A model generated the notes under the pieces. It saw only the letters and a list, made by a program, of their open reading frames with translations, had not been told where the DNA came from and searched no databases. The translations under genes and the position numbers were made by a program. From the NCBI GenBank assembly GCA_023416335.1, contig JAEZHY010000211.1:1-12871 (forward strand): 12,871 bases of DNA, written 5' to 3'. The stretch is from Pseudomonadota bacterium. Its GTDB lineage: Bacteria; Desulfobacterota; Syntrophobacteria; Syntrophobacterales; Syntrophobacteraceae. Of this stretch, positions 6,877-12,871 are shown in pieces; the first letter of the stretch is position 1; the number at the start of each line of letters is the position of its first letter.

Positions 6877-7334
6877 TCAATCATAAGGCCGGGGACCGTA
6901 ATCGGTGCTCGGCCTTACTCGTCTGAGTCTGTCCATTCCAATAACCTGGGAGTTAAGTTTGTTTTCGCAGTAGGTCAGGACGCAGGTGATTTTTCCGGGT
7001 TCATCTGATGCAATGCTACTGGACGATAAAGGTCCGTAAAAAGAAAATACCTCAGCTAACAGGCTTATCCAAAGGTCCAATAACGGGGGCAGGGTAAGCA
7101 ATGGCTCTGCCTCTTTGATCTTGCAACCAGTTCTGCAAGGTCAATGCAGCTCTCCCATAGTTGAAAAATCTTTCCATAAGGACAGCTCAAGACCTCAAAA
7201 TCATATGCCACGCAGGAGATCTTCCCGGCCGGCCTCAACATTCCGGCAAGATGTGTGAACTGTCGCTGATTCAGTGTGTGCGCTCCTTCCACGGCTTTTA
7301 TTACATACAGCGGCAAGGTACCGTGAGCTTCCCA
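6877..7334 (-). pseudogene. Decayed minus-strand gene remnant in two frames
   Basis: Two minus-strand frames join end to end with a frame change near 7100-7140. The upstream frame, open from about 7334, includes VIKAVEGAHTLNQRQFTH, GKISCVAYDFEVLSCPYG and ESCIDLAELVARS. It runs into a stop at about 7065. The second frame opens near 7140 and includes IKEAEPLLTLPPLLDLW, EPGKITCVLTYCEN and QVIGMDRLRRVRP before its stop at 6877. Codon composition looks protein-like in both parts, and joining them gives about 150 residues. I do not recognise the family. There is no ATG start, only TTG. It may be a broken gene; two chance frames cannot be excluded. Confidence 0.3.
6884..6917 (+). terminator. Hairpin after the propeller gene, possible terminator
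   Basis: TAAGGCCG (6884-6891) pairs perfectly with CGGCCTTA (6910-6917), and an inner ACCG-TAAT-CGGT adds four pairs. It begins 16 bp after the propeller stop, the usual place for a terminator, but no T tract follows on either strand. It also overlaps the tail of the decayed minus-strand frame, so the pairing might be incidental. Confidence 0.45.
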
Positions 7335-7337
7335 CTA

Positions 7338-7653
7338 TTTCTCTTATAGGGTTCAAATCAGGAGTGAAACAGAGGAATGGAAAGTGATGCCGGATAAGAA
7401 TTTAGATTATTGCACGTCGCTTACAACGCTGAGGATTAAGATAAATACGGGTGGGAAAAGAAAAAGAAAGAGAAGCATGATAGCCCCGGGTGGGGAAGGA
7501 GGAGGCATTCCTAATAGGGCTTGATTGCCAATTCTAGTCGCCGGTTGCGACTGTGCGGCACTGGATAATATTTGAATTGATTTAAAAATTGTTTCTTGGT
7601 ACAGGCTATGTTTGATATTCATGAAACTGACCATGACACAGGAGCGAAAATCT
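7338..7653. other. Intergenic region, no gene seen
   Basis: About 315 bases upstream of the small secreted protein gene. A purine tract of about 27 bases (7449-7475, mostly G and A on the plus strand) is the only compositional oddity. No convincing promoter hexamers with acceptable spacing and no RNA gene were found. Confidence 0.4.
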
Positions 7654-7920
7654 ATGAGATCAATCATTAAAACAACTCTATCTCTGGTCGTTGGTTCTTT
7701 TTTTCTGCTCTCATCTTCGGCGTTTGTTCTAGCGGGCCAGGTAAGTGGCGGTCCCGACAGCAAGGCTCCAAGGCTCAAATACCAGACTCAAAAACCTGTT
7801 CAGCAGCCCAAAGCCAAGTCGACATCCAGAAGTAATACACAGTCGTCAAACTCCAAATCGCAAACCAACAAAAACTACGGTCAAAAAGTCGAGCAGAAAC
7901 CTGTTCCCCAAAAGAAGTAA
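7654..7920 (+). CDS. Small secreted Lys/Gln/Ser-rich protein
   Basis: An 88-residue protein with a clear signal peptide (MRSIIKTTLSLVVGSFFLL, cleavage after about A29 in VLAG). The mature part, about 59 residues, is low-complexity and basic, made mostly of Lys, Gln, Ser, Asn, Pro and Thr, ending KPVPQKK; it is predicted to be disordered. No domain is recognised. The start at ATG 7654 follows AGGAG (7640-7644). A longer frame from 7612 would add 14 residues before the signal peptide and is less likely. A perfect hairpin follows the stop, so it is probably a single-gene transcript. It might bind envelope polymers or nucleic acid by charge, but that is only a guess. Confidence 0.65.
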   Translation: MRSIIKTTLSLVVGSFFLLSSSAFVLAGQVSGGPDSKAPRLKYQTQKPVQQPKAKSTSRSNTQSSNSKSQTNKNYGQKVEQKPVPQKK

Positions 7921-7935
7921 GAAAGAAATCGATCG

Positions 7936-7966
7936 GGAAGGCCCAGTGGGAAACACAGGGCCTTCC
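7936..7966 (+). terminator. Hairpin terminator of the small secreted protein gene
   Basis: GGAAGGCCC (7936-7944) pairs perfectly with GGGCCTTCC (7958-7966) over nine base pairs with a 13-base loop. It sits 15 bp after the stop codon. Only a short TCCT follows, so the classic T tract is missing, yet position and stem strength favour a terminator. Confidence 0.55.
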
Positions 7967-8208
7967 TCCTGAGAATACCGGAATGCTGAGAGTGCGGATC
8001 ATATTATTGCAAAATGCCTAGTTTGTGAAAATTAAACGAGTTGGCAAGGAATATGACTATCGCCGCATCTGGCTAGTGTTGCATTTCGGATGCTCTTCTA
8101 TATTATGCTCCTGCCTAAACCGGATACCGTTCGGCAAAATCACCGTCTCATTCCATAGAAGCACTTACGAAATGTCACTGGAGAAACGCCCCCATTCCTT
8201 TTTTGTAG

Positions 8209-10017
8209 TTATTCCACCAATAGAAGTTCCAAAATCGGCGTCGTAGAAGGATGGATTCCGGTATCGAGAACCAGAATGCGGCTGCTCAGCATGTCGGCCA
8301 CATAGAGGAAGCCGCCAGCCCCAACAATTCCGCAGGGTCGGTAAAAACGGCCGCTTTCCGGAGAAAAACTATTCCACACGCCGAGGAAATCTCCATCGGA
8401 GCTGAATTGCTGGATACGATTATTAAAGCTATCAGCCACATAGATTCTGCCCTGTTCATCCAGTCCCAGACCGAAGGGGCAGTAGAGTTTTCCATTTGCG
8501 CTGCCTGCACCTCCCCAGGACAGGATAAAAGTGCCGTTGGGATCGAACTTCTGAACTCGACTGTTGGTGCCATCCACCACATAGACATACCCCTGCCCGT
8601 CCAGCGCCAAACCTTGAGGATTATTGAACTGGCCGTCAGCGGAACCGGAGGTTCCCGCTGCCCAGGCGAAATTGCCGTTGTAGTCGAATTTCTGGATACG
8701 GCTGTTCCAATTATCAGATACGGCAAAATTTCCCTGCTTGTCCGACGCCACGGCGGTCGGCGTGAGAAATTGCCCATTACCTGAGCCGGGAACTCCCTTT
8801 GCCCAGATAAAATTTCCGTTTTTATCGAATTTCTGGATACGGTTATTATAGGTGTCGGCTACGTAGAAGTTTCCCTGTTCGTCTGCGGCCACCCCATTTG
8901 GTTTTGAAAACTGCCCGTGGCTGGTACCGAAAGTTCCGATGGACCAGATGAAATTACCTCTCTTATCGAATTTCTGGATACGATGATTATCGTGGTCGGC
9001 CACATAGAAGTTTCCTGCACCGTCCCTGCTGATACCTCCGGGATGGGCAAAATGCCCGTTGCCGTTCCCGGTACTGCCCCATTTGGCCAGGTAATTGCCG
9101 CTGGAATTAAATTTCTGGACCCGACTGTTTTGAGTGTCTGCCACGAAGATATATCCAGCGCTGTCATGGGCCACTCCGTTAGGATAGTTGAACTGTCCAT
9201 TGCCGAATCCCTCAGAGCCCCAGGAATTTAGCAGAGTACCGGTGGCAAGCCCGGCAAACACCTGATGGTGGTAATCGACCACATATATAATGCCGTTATT
9301 GGAGTTCACCGATACACTCGCGGGATACGCAAACTGGCTGGTGCCAAAACCGGTAAGGGACGCATTGAATGTGCCGTTCGAGTTTAGAATCTGAATCCGG
9401 TTATTGTAAGTATCCGCCACGTATATCAATCCCGCGTTGTCCACGGCCACTCCGGCCGGCCTGTTGAACTGCTCGTTTCCGCTCCCGTTACTCCCCCACT
9501 TGGCCAGGTAGTTGCCGTTCGAGTCGAACTTCTGAATTCGGTGGTTGAAAGTATCCGCAACGTAAATGTTGTTGTTGCTGTCCACCGCAATCCCTCCAGG
9601 CCGATAGAACTTCCCGTCACCCGTTGTTCCGTAGCCTCCTTTGGCCCAGACAAATTGGCCGTTATATGTGAACTTCTGGATTCGATGGTTATTGGTATCC
9701 GCTACATACACATTGCCGTTGCTGTCCACTGCTACCCCGGATGGCTGATTAAGCTGGCCATTGCCGCTGCCGTAAGTCCCCCATGTGTAAATAATGTTAC
9801 CCGAAGGACCGATTGCCTCGATGCAGTTCCTGTCGAAATCAGCTACATAGCAGGTCCCGTTTTGGCCAACACCCACTCCGTAAGGACTGACTATGGGGAA
9901 ATAGTCGGATGTCGGCAGACTGAATGTAAGATTCAGATTAAAAGCGGTGACTTTCGACGCCGGCACGGAAAGCAGCCATGCTAAGATCAGCAGCCCAACC
10001 AAGAATTGCTTTCTCAT
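8209..10017 (-). CDS. Secreted NHL-repeat beta-propeller protein
   Basis: A 602-residue exported protein: signal peptide MRKQFLVGLLILAWLLSVPA (cleavage near residue 25), then about twelve NHL repeats of roughly 47 residues to the C-terminus. The typical unit reads FNxPxGVAVDxxGNxYVADTxNNRIQKF followed by DxNGNFxxxWGSxGxGNGQ. Twelve units would make two six-bladed propellers. The fifth unit (VVDYHHQVFAGLATGT) is degenerate. No anchor, catalytic domain or sorting motif follows the last repeat. NHL propellers mostly bind proteins, RNA or glycans; secreted ones in anaerobes are often uncharacterised. Start: ATG 10017 is preceded by GGGG about ten bases upstream; ATG 10032 lacks a ribosome site and would extend the signal peptide by five residues. 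It stands alone on its strand. Confidence 0.9.
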   Translation of the reverse strand: MRKQFLVGLLILAWLLSVPASKVTAFNLNLTFSLPTSDYFPIVSPYGVGVGQNGTCYVADFDRNCIEAIGPSGNIIYTWGTYGSGNGQLNQPSGVAVDSNGNVYVADTNNHRIQKFTYNGQFVWAKGGYGTTGDGKFYRPGGIAVDSNNNIYVADTFNHRIQKFDSNGNYLAKWGSNGSGNEQFNRPAGVAVDNAGLIYVADTYNNRIQILNSNGTFNASLTGFGTSQFAYPASVSVNSNNGIIYVVDYHHQVFAGLATGTLLNSWGSEGFGNGQFNYPNGVAHDSAGYIFVADTQNSRVQKFNSSGNYLAKWGSTGNGNGHFAHPGGISRDGAGNFYVADHDNHRIQKFDKRGNFIWSIGTFGTSHGQFSKPNGVAADEQGNFYVADTYNNRIQKFDKNGNFIWAKGVPGSGNGQFLTPTAVASDKQGNFAVSDNWNSRIQKFDYNGNFAWAAGTSGSADGQFNNPQGLALDGQGYVYVVDGTNSRVQKFDPNGTFILSWGGAGSANGKLYCPFGLGLDEQGRIYVADSFNNRIQQFSSDGDFLGVWNSFSPESGRFYRPCGIVGAGGFLYVADMLSSRILVLDTGIHPSTTPILELLLVE

Positions 10018-10360
10018 AATTTTTATCCCCATGACTTTTTAGAAGCGGTATTCACTCCTGCCATAATCCAGAATGCCCCGGAATTCCGGGTGAAAATAGC
10101 TTGATATTAAATCGTACATTGAAGAATTCCGCAAGACGGAAGAAATGTCCAAACTCAAGGTGAATCCAAAACAAACGTTTTCAAAACTCTTGCAGTCCTT
10201 CTTGGAAGGATATGGTAGAGAACCACATCCTGGTCAGTGAAGGCGAGACGCATAAACAGCATTACCGTCTCCTCCACAAAATCAGATGATCTTTACGACA
10301 GGTTTGCGACAAGTTTACGCCGGATTTGGCGACAACTCCGATCAAACCCACGAATAAGTT
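10018..10360. other. Intergenic region upstream of the NHL gene
   Basis: A perfect 14-bp palindrome CCCGGAATTCCGGG lies at 10077-10090, about 60 bp upstream of the NHL gene start. It could be an operator or chance. A 31-codon plus-strand frame (10145-10240, MSKLKVNPKQTFSKLLQSF...) has a protein-like composition and weakly resembles an integrase N-terminus; it is probably another fragment. An AAACGTTT core at 10173-10180 resembles the centre of the LacI-type operator but not its flanks. Confidence 0.4.
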
Positions 10361-10526
10361 ATGTTCAAGGATGATGAGAACTCCTCCCGGCTTAAAAAGA
10401 ACAAAACAGAACTATCCACGCGACTAACCTGAGGCTCTATATGAATTGGTCCGGTCCGAGCCTATGCTCAAGGCGGCGGAAGAATTCGGAGTTTCGTCCA
10501 GCTACATGGCTCGGGATAAGCATTAG
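10361..10526 (+). pseudogene. Broken helix-turn-helix gene fragment
   Basis: The frame from ATG 10361 (MFKDDENSSRLKKNKTELST) stops at TGA 10430-10432. The overlapping frame at 10431 continues with EALYELVRSEPMLKAAEEFG and VSSSYMAR, then ends in DKH at stop 10524-10526. The second part matches the start of a widespread uncharacterised family whose N-terminus reads roughly LTRExLYELVWSxPMxxxAxxFGVS and forms a helix-turn-helix. A single-base frameshift separates the two parts, and the family's later parts are missing. It is a dead remnant of a longer gene. Confidence 0.55.
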
Positions 10527-10614
10527 CGCAATAAGGCTGGGGGGTGCCGAAGGCGAAGCAGTTGTTGAGATTTCCATTGCCGATAATGGAATTGGGGTTC
10601 GCGGCATTATTTAA
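10510..10614 (+). pseudogene. Histidine-kinase ATPase-domain fragment
   Basis: In the third frame, 10510-10614 reads LGISISAIRLGGAEGEAVVE, then ISIADNGIGVRGII and a stop. DNGIG preceded by a hydrophobic strand is the G1 box of HATPase_c domains in sensor histidine kinases. Nothing else of a kinase is present: no HisKA part before it and no G2 box after it. It overlaps the end of the helix-turn-helix fragment, so two unrelated gene pieces are joined here. Confidence 0.5.
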
Positions 10615-10688
10615 CCGGATGGCAGGGATGACGCCTTTTCAATGTTGGCAGGCAATGTTAACTCCTGCCGGAGCGTTGCAAAACTAAA

Positions 10689-10715
10689 GGTGGGCACGAT
10701 GATACCGTACCCACC
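10689..10715 (-). terminator. Rho-independent terminator of the DinB-family gene
   Basis: Read on the minus strand, GGTGGG (10715-10710) pairs with CCCACC (10694-10689), with two further inner pairs after one mismatch. The stem is followed by TTTAGTTTTGC. It lies about 34 bp past the DinB-family stop. The T-rich tail makes this the best terminator in the window. Confidence 0.6.
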
Positions 10716-10748
10716 GGAAATGACCGGGTCGAATTGAACGAATACGGC

Positions 10749-11264
10749 CTAAAGCGCTGAAGACAGATTGCTGAAATCATTATTTATAGACATTATGTCC
10801 AGGTAAACGGACACCATCCCCCTGTGATGAGTCTGGTGGTTGAAGGCATGGAGAACAAGCCCTCCGAAATTCTTCGTATAACTGTTCCCTTTCGAATCCA
10901 AATAAGCCAGCGGCTTATCCAAATCATCCAGACGGAGTTCATCCGTGAATTGTATGAGCTTATCGTCTAATTGTTCTCTTTTTGACAGATAATCGGGTAC
11001 TTCACTTATCGGATTTGTTCCGAAAGCCAGATCCTTATCGAATAGGGAATATCTGATGAAATCGAAGGCGCGCAACCGGCTAAATCTCTTCAACCAGTTG
11101 AAATCACCAAGATAAATGTGATTGCAAAGCTCTTTGACACTCTTGAAATATCCTCCAAACTCCCTGTTCCACTGGGAGCTATCCAATTTTTCGATCAGAA
11201 GATTCATCTGCCTGTTAGCGGTTTGGTTATATTTTGCCAGCAATTTACTTGTCTCGATGTCCAT
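10749..11264 (-). CDS. DinB-family protein
   Basis: A 171-residue protein of the DinB/YfiT-like four-helix-bundle superfamily, close to the usual 150-175 length. The three metal-binding histidines are seen as His49 (ELCNHIYLGD), His143 and His147 (AFNHQTHHRGM), the usual H...HxxxH arrangement. Members are metal-dependent, often thiol S-transferases using bacillithiol, mycothiol or glutathione, and many are of unknown function; E. coli DinB polymerase is unrelated. The start at ATG 11264 has an AGAGGGA about ten bases upstream; the longer frame to 11336 adds 24 residues without family similarity. It is monocistronic with its own terminator and divergent from the MlaA homologue. Confidence 0.85.
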   Translation of the reverse strand: MDIETSKLLAKYNQTANRQMNLLIEKLDSSQWNREFGGYFKSVKELCNHIYLGDFNWLKRFSRLRAFDFIRYSLFDKDLAFGTNPISEVPDYLSKREQLDDKLIQFTDELRLDDLDKPLAYLDSKGNSYTKNFGGLVLHAFNHQTHHRGMVSVYLDIMSINNDFSNLSSAL

Positions 11265-11822
11265 AGAATACGTCCCTCTCCGGTTTTTGGGCTGAAGCCC
11301 GGTTAATTTCAGCCGATATCTCCCGCTCTCCCTCATCTCGCTATTAATGAAGAGAGGTATTTCCTCTGTACAGCCGATTTCCCCTGAAGGTGCAATATAC
11401 TACCATCGTACGAGGAAAATAAGCAACGAGCTGTGGAGGACGAAACCGCCCGGCGTGCCGGGCCTCAGGCATTCTTGGACGCGCCTGCCCTCGGAAGACT
11501 TTATGACGGCTCCGATGAGGCTTCCAGAGGGCAACCGGGATTTTTCGCGCAAAAATCCGTGCTCAGGATGCTGTTCGGACGCATAGCGCAGAGTCGATGC
11601 CATATTCTTGATCTAAAGAATGAAGCCTGCCTGCTTCAGAGGATGAGACCCATTGCATTCCATGCCGTTTATCTCGTTTGGATTTCAGCCGGAAACCGGC
11701 CGGGCTGTCCAATCTTTTGCCTCCCTTATTTTGAAATCATTCTCAGTGTACTTTCGTTCTCATTGCACGCCTCAAACACTTCTGATAGGCTGCATACATC
11801 AATCTTGAGGGAGGCAATCCGA
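11265..11822. other. Divergent intergenic region between DinB-family and mlaA-like genes
   Basis: 558 bases with no convincing gene. The frame of the mlaA-like gene stays open back to 11433, but without a ribosome site or a plausible N-terminus. An opposite minus-strand frame (11400-11603) is also open, as expected in GC-rich DNA. Inverted pairs: GGCTGAA/TTCAGCC (11290-11296 and 11308-11314), and GCCCGGC-GT-GCCGGGC (11448-11463). Promoters for both genes should lie here, but none is clear. Confidence 0.45.
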
Positions 11823-12575
11823 ATGAGCACAATAAAATGTTTTGGAATCGTATTTATTTTCTTGTTTTCATTCATTTTCTTCTCTGCAGCGCATGTGGCC
11901 GCTACGGGGATAGACCCTGAACATGGCGACCAGACCGCCGATATTGAAGATTCAAACGCGCAGAAGGTAAGCGATCCATTGGAGGGTATAAACAGAGCTG
12001 TATTCAAATTTAACGACAAGCTCTATTTCTGGGCGCTGAAACCGGCGGCAACAGCTTACTCCGCGTGTGTTCCCACGAAAGCGAGAATTGCAATAAACAA
12101 TGCCGCGAAAAATTTCGAGTTCCCGGCCCGTTTTGCAAATTGCATTCTGCAGCACGACGGAGAGAAGGCCGACACCGAAATGAAAAGGTTCATCGTGAAC
12201 TCGACATGGGGCATGGGGGGCATGTTCGATGTCGCCCAAAGCCGGCTTGGTATGAGCAGTCCCCACGAAGAAGATTTTGGACAGACACTCGCGGTTTGGG
12301 GCCTCGATTCCGGCCCTTTTGTCATGCTTCCCGTGCTGGGACCAAGCGACGCGCGTGATGCATTCGGATATGCCGTCGATCACACCGCGTTTGACCCTCT
12401 TTTCTGGACGTCAACTCCCGTTTGGGTCGGGCCGGCCGTCAAAGCGGAAAAAATGGTGAACAAGGTATCCCTTATGCCCGGTCAGTATGAGGCTTTCAAG
12501 CAATCGGCCCTGGATCCCTACGCTTCCATGCGCGATGCTTACATGCAGCACAGGCAGAGCGAAATCAAACAGTAG
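11823..12575 (+). CDS. mlaA: MlaA/VacJ-family outer-membrane lipid-asymmetry protein
   Basis: A 250-residue protein of the MlaA (VacJ) family, the normal length. In E. coli MlaA is the outer-membrane part that removes misplaced phospholipids and passes them to MlaC and the MlaFEDB transporter. Signature segments: DPLEGINRAVFKFNDKLY (51-68), NNAAKNFEFPARFANCILQ (92-110), RFIVNSTWGMGGMFDVA (122-138), GPFVMLPVLGPSDARDAFGY (164-183). The N-terminus is a signal peptide (MSTIKCFGIVFIFLFSFIFF...), with the only early Cys (C6) before the hydrophobic stretch and no lipobox. It therefore appears not to be a lipoprotein, unlike the E. coli protein. The start at ATG 11823 follows GAGGGAGG (11807-11814). 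No mlaB-F genes are in the window. Confidence 0.92.
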   Translation: MSTIKCFGIVFIFLFSFIFFSAAHVAATGIDPEHGDQTADIEDSNAQKVSDPLEGINRAVFKFNDKLYFWALKPAATAYSACVPTKARIAINNAAKNFEFPARFANCILQHDGEKADTEMKRFIVNSTWGMGGMFDVAQSRLGMSSPHEEDFGQTLAVWGLDSGPFVMLPVLGPSDARDAFGYAVDHTAFDPLFWTSTPVWVGPAVKAEKMVNKVSLMPGQYEAFKQSALDPYASMRDAYMQHRQSEIKQ

Positions 12576-12871
12576 AGGGATTCATACCAAGTTGCTTTCA
12601 AGTTGATATTTAATTCCCTGTCCGAGGTGGAAGAGGTTACCCCCCCGACCGGGCACTTGCACCAGATTTCGGCCCTCTTGGGCCGATCGCTCGGGGGGGT
12701 GTGGGGGCCGCCGGTCCCCACGCTATTTGGATCCTTCTTAAATACAACTCCGTGTCAGCGCTCTTTCATCTAATCGGGATGCGTTTGTGATGCCGCATAC
12801 CCGGTGCGAGGTCCGTTGGAAATAATAAAACAAGGGGAAACCGGGTTTCTCGATAACGATCTGTGCAGGGC
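12576..12871. other. Right-end intergenic region with the inverted repeat copy
   Basis: No convincing gene from the mlaA stop to the window edge. It holds the second repeat copy (12644-12748). CAAGTTG occurs twice close together near 12590-12605. Past the repeat, GAAACC-G-GGTTTC (12837-12849) is a short inverted pair. No terminator for mlaA is clear. Confidence 0.5.
12644..12748 (-). repeat. Dispersed repeat element, right inverted copy
   Basis: The reverse complement of this segment matches 413-508: a 45-base block with one mismatch and a 21-base block with two. The variable centre is 9 bases longer than in the left copy and forms a different, stronger hairpin, TCGGCCC-TCTT-GGGCCGA (12669-12686). 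A run of C or G at the ends of the blocks gives further pairing. The copies face each other across about 12.1 kb. Similar short repeats are common in Desulfobacterota intergenic DNA, so this is more likely one family member than the end of a composite element. Confidence 0.85.

Noticed and set aside
8025..8246. 73-codon plus-strand frame upstream of and overlapping the NHL gene end
   Set aside because: It overlaps the 3' end of the NHL gene antisense, has no ribosome site and no recognisable features.
8251..9984. Plus-strand and second minus-strand frames of 75-177 codons inside the NHL gene
   Set aside because: They are shadows made by the periodic, GC-biased NHL repeats and show no domains or ribosome sites.
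10169..10186. AAACGTTT core as a second LacI-type operator
   Set aside because: Only the eight-base core and one flanking C on each side agree with the 1780-1797 operator; the outer bases are not symmetric and no related gene is adjacent.
413..12748. Inverted repeats as the ends of a 12-kb transposon
   Set aside because: There is no transposase, integrase or target-site duplication in the window, and the copies look like members of a dispersed intergenic family.
1..12871. CRISPR arrays, tRNA or rRNA genes, riboswitches such as a cobalamin element
   Set aside because: None was seen. In particular, no recognisable B12-box sequence was found before the corrinoid operon.

Overview
The window looks like chromosomal DNA of an anaerobic Desulfobacterota-type bacterium (former Deltaproteobacteria, such as a syntroph, sulfate reducer or Desulfomonile-like organism). 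This is inferred from the gene families: a corrinoid methyltransferase pair, a DASS anion transporter, NHL-propeller proteins and an orphan MlaA. Base composition is moderate, and gene-dense parts alternate with long intergenic stretches that hold repeats and decayed gene pieces. Nothing in the window fixes the species.

Left part (1-5109). A reading frame of unknown function leaves the left edge on the minus strand. About 550 bp without a convincing gene follows and holds one copy of a dispersed repeat. Then comes a compact plus-strand module: a LacI-family regulator; a perfect 18-bp palindrome with central CG (1780-1797) that is very probably its operator; a UroD/MtaA-fold methyltransferase; a corrinoid-binding protein; and a DASS (SLC13/CitT-like) anion transporter. 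Together they suggest a regulated pathway that imports an anionic methylated compound and moves its methyl group onto a corrinoid protein. The methyltransferase lacks the Cys ligands of the thiol-activating MtaA/MtbA enzymes, so it looks like a substrate-side (MT1) enzyme. The second methyltransferase and the corrinoid-reactivating protein are not in the window.

Middle part (5110-7970). Two secreted proteins follow on the same strand: an NTF2-like (SnoaL-type) protein and a five-bladed-propeller protein of GH43/GH32-like type. They may be an extracytoplasmic extension of the same carbohydrate-type pathway or a separate pair. Next come a decayed minus-strand gene, a small secreted Lys/Gln/Ser-rich protein and a hairpin terminator.

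Right part (8200-12871). On the minus strand lies a secreted protein of about twelve NHL repeats, followed by a graveyard of gene fragments (a helix-turn-helix start and a histidine-kinase ATPase piece) and a DinB-family protein with its own terminator. A plus-strand orphan MlaA homologue without a lipobox comes next. The window closes with a second, inverted copy of the dispersed repeat seen near the left end. The two copies share conserved ends but have different central hairpins that both still pair.

Most interesting: the LacI-controlled methyltransferase, corrinoid protein and anion-transporter module with its operator, the structurally conserved inverted repeat pair, and the paired secreted NTF2-like and propeller proteins.
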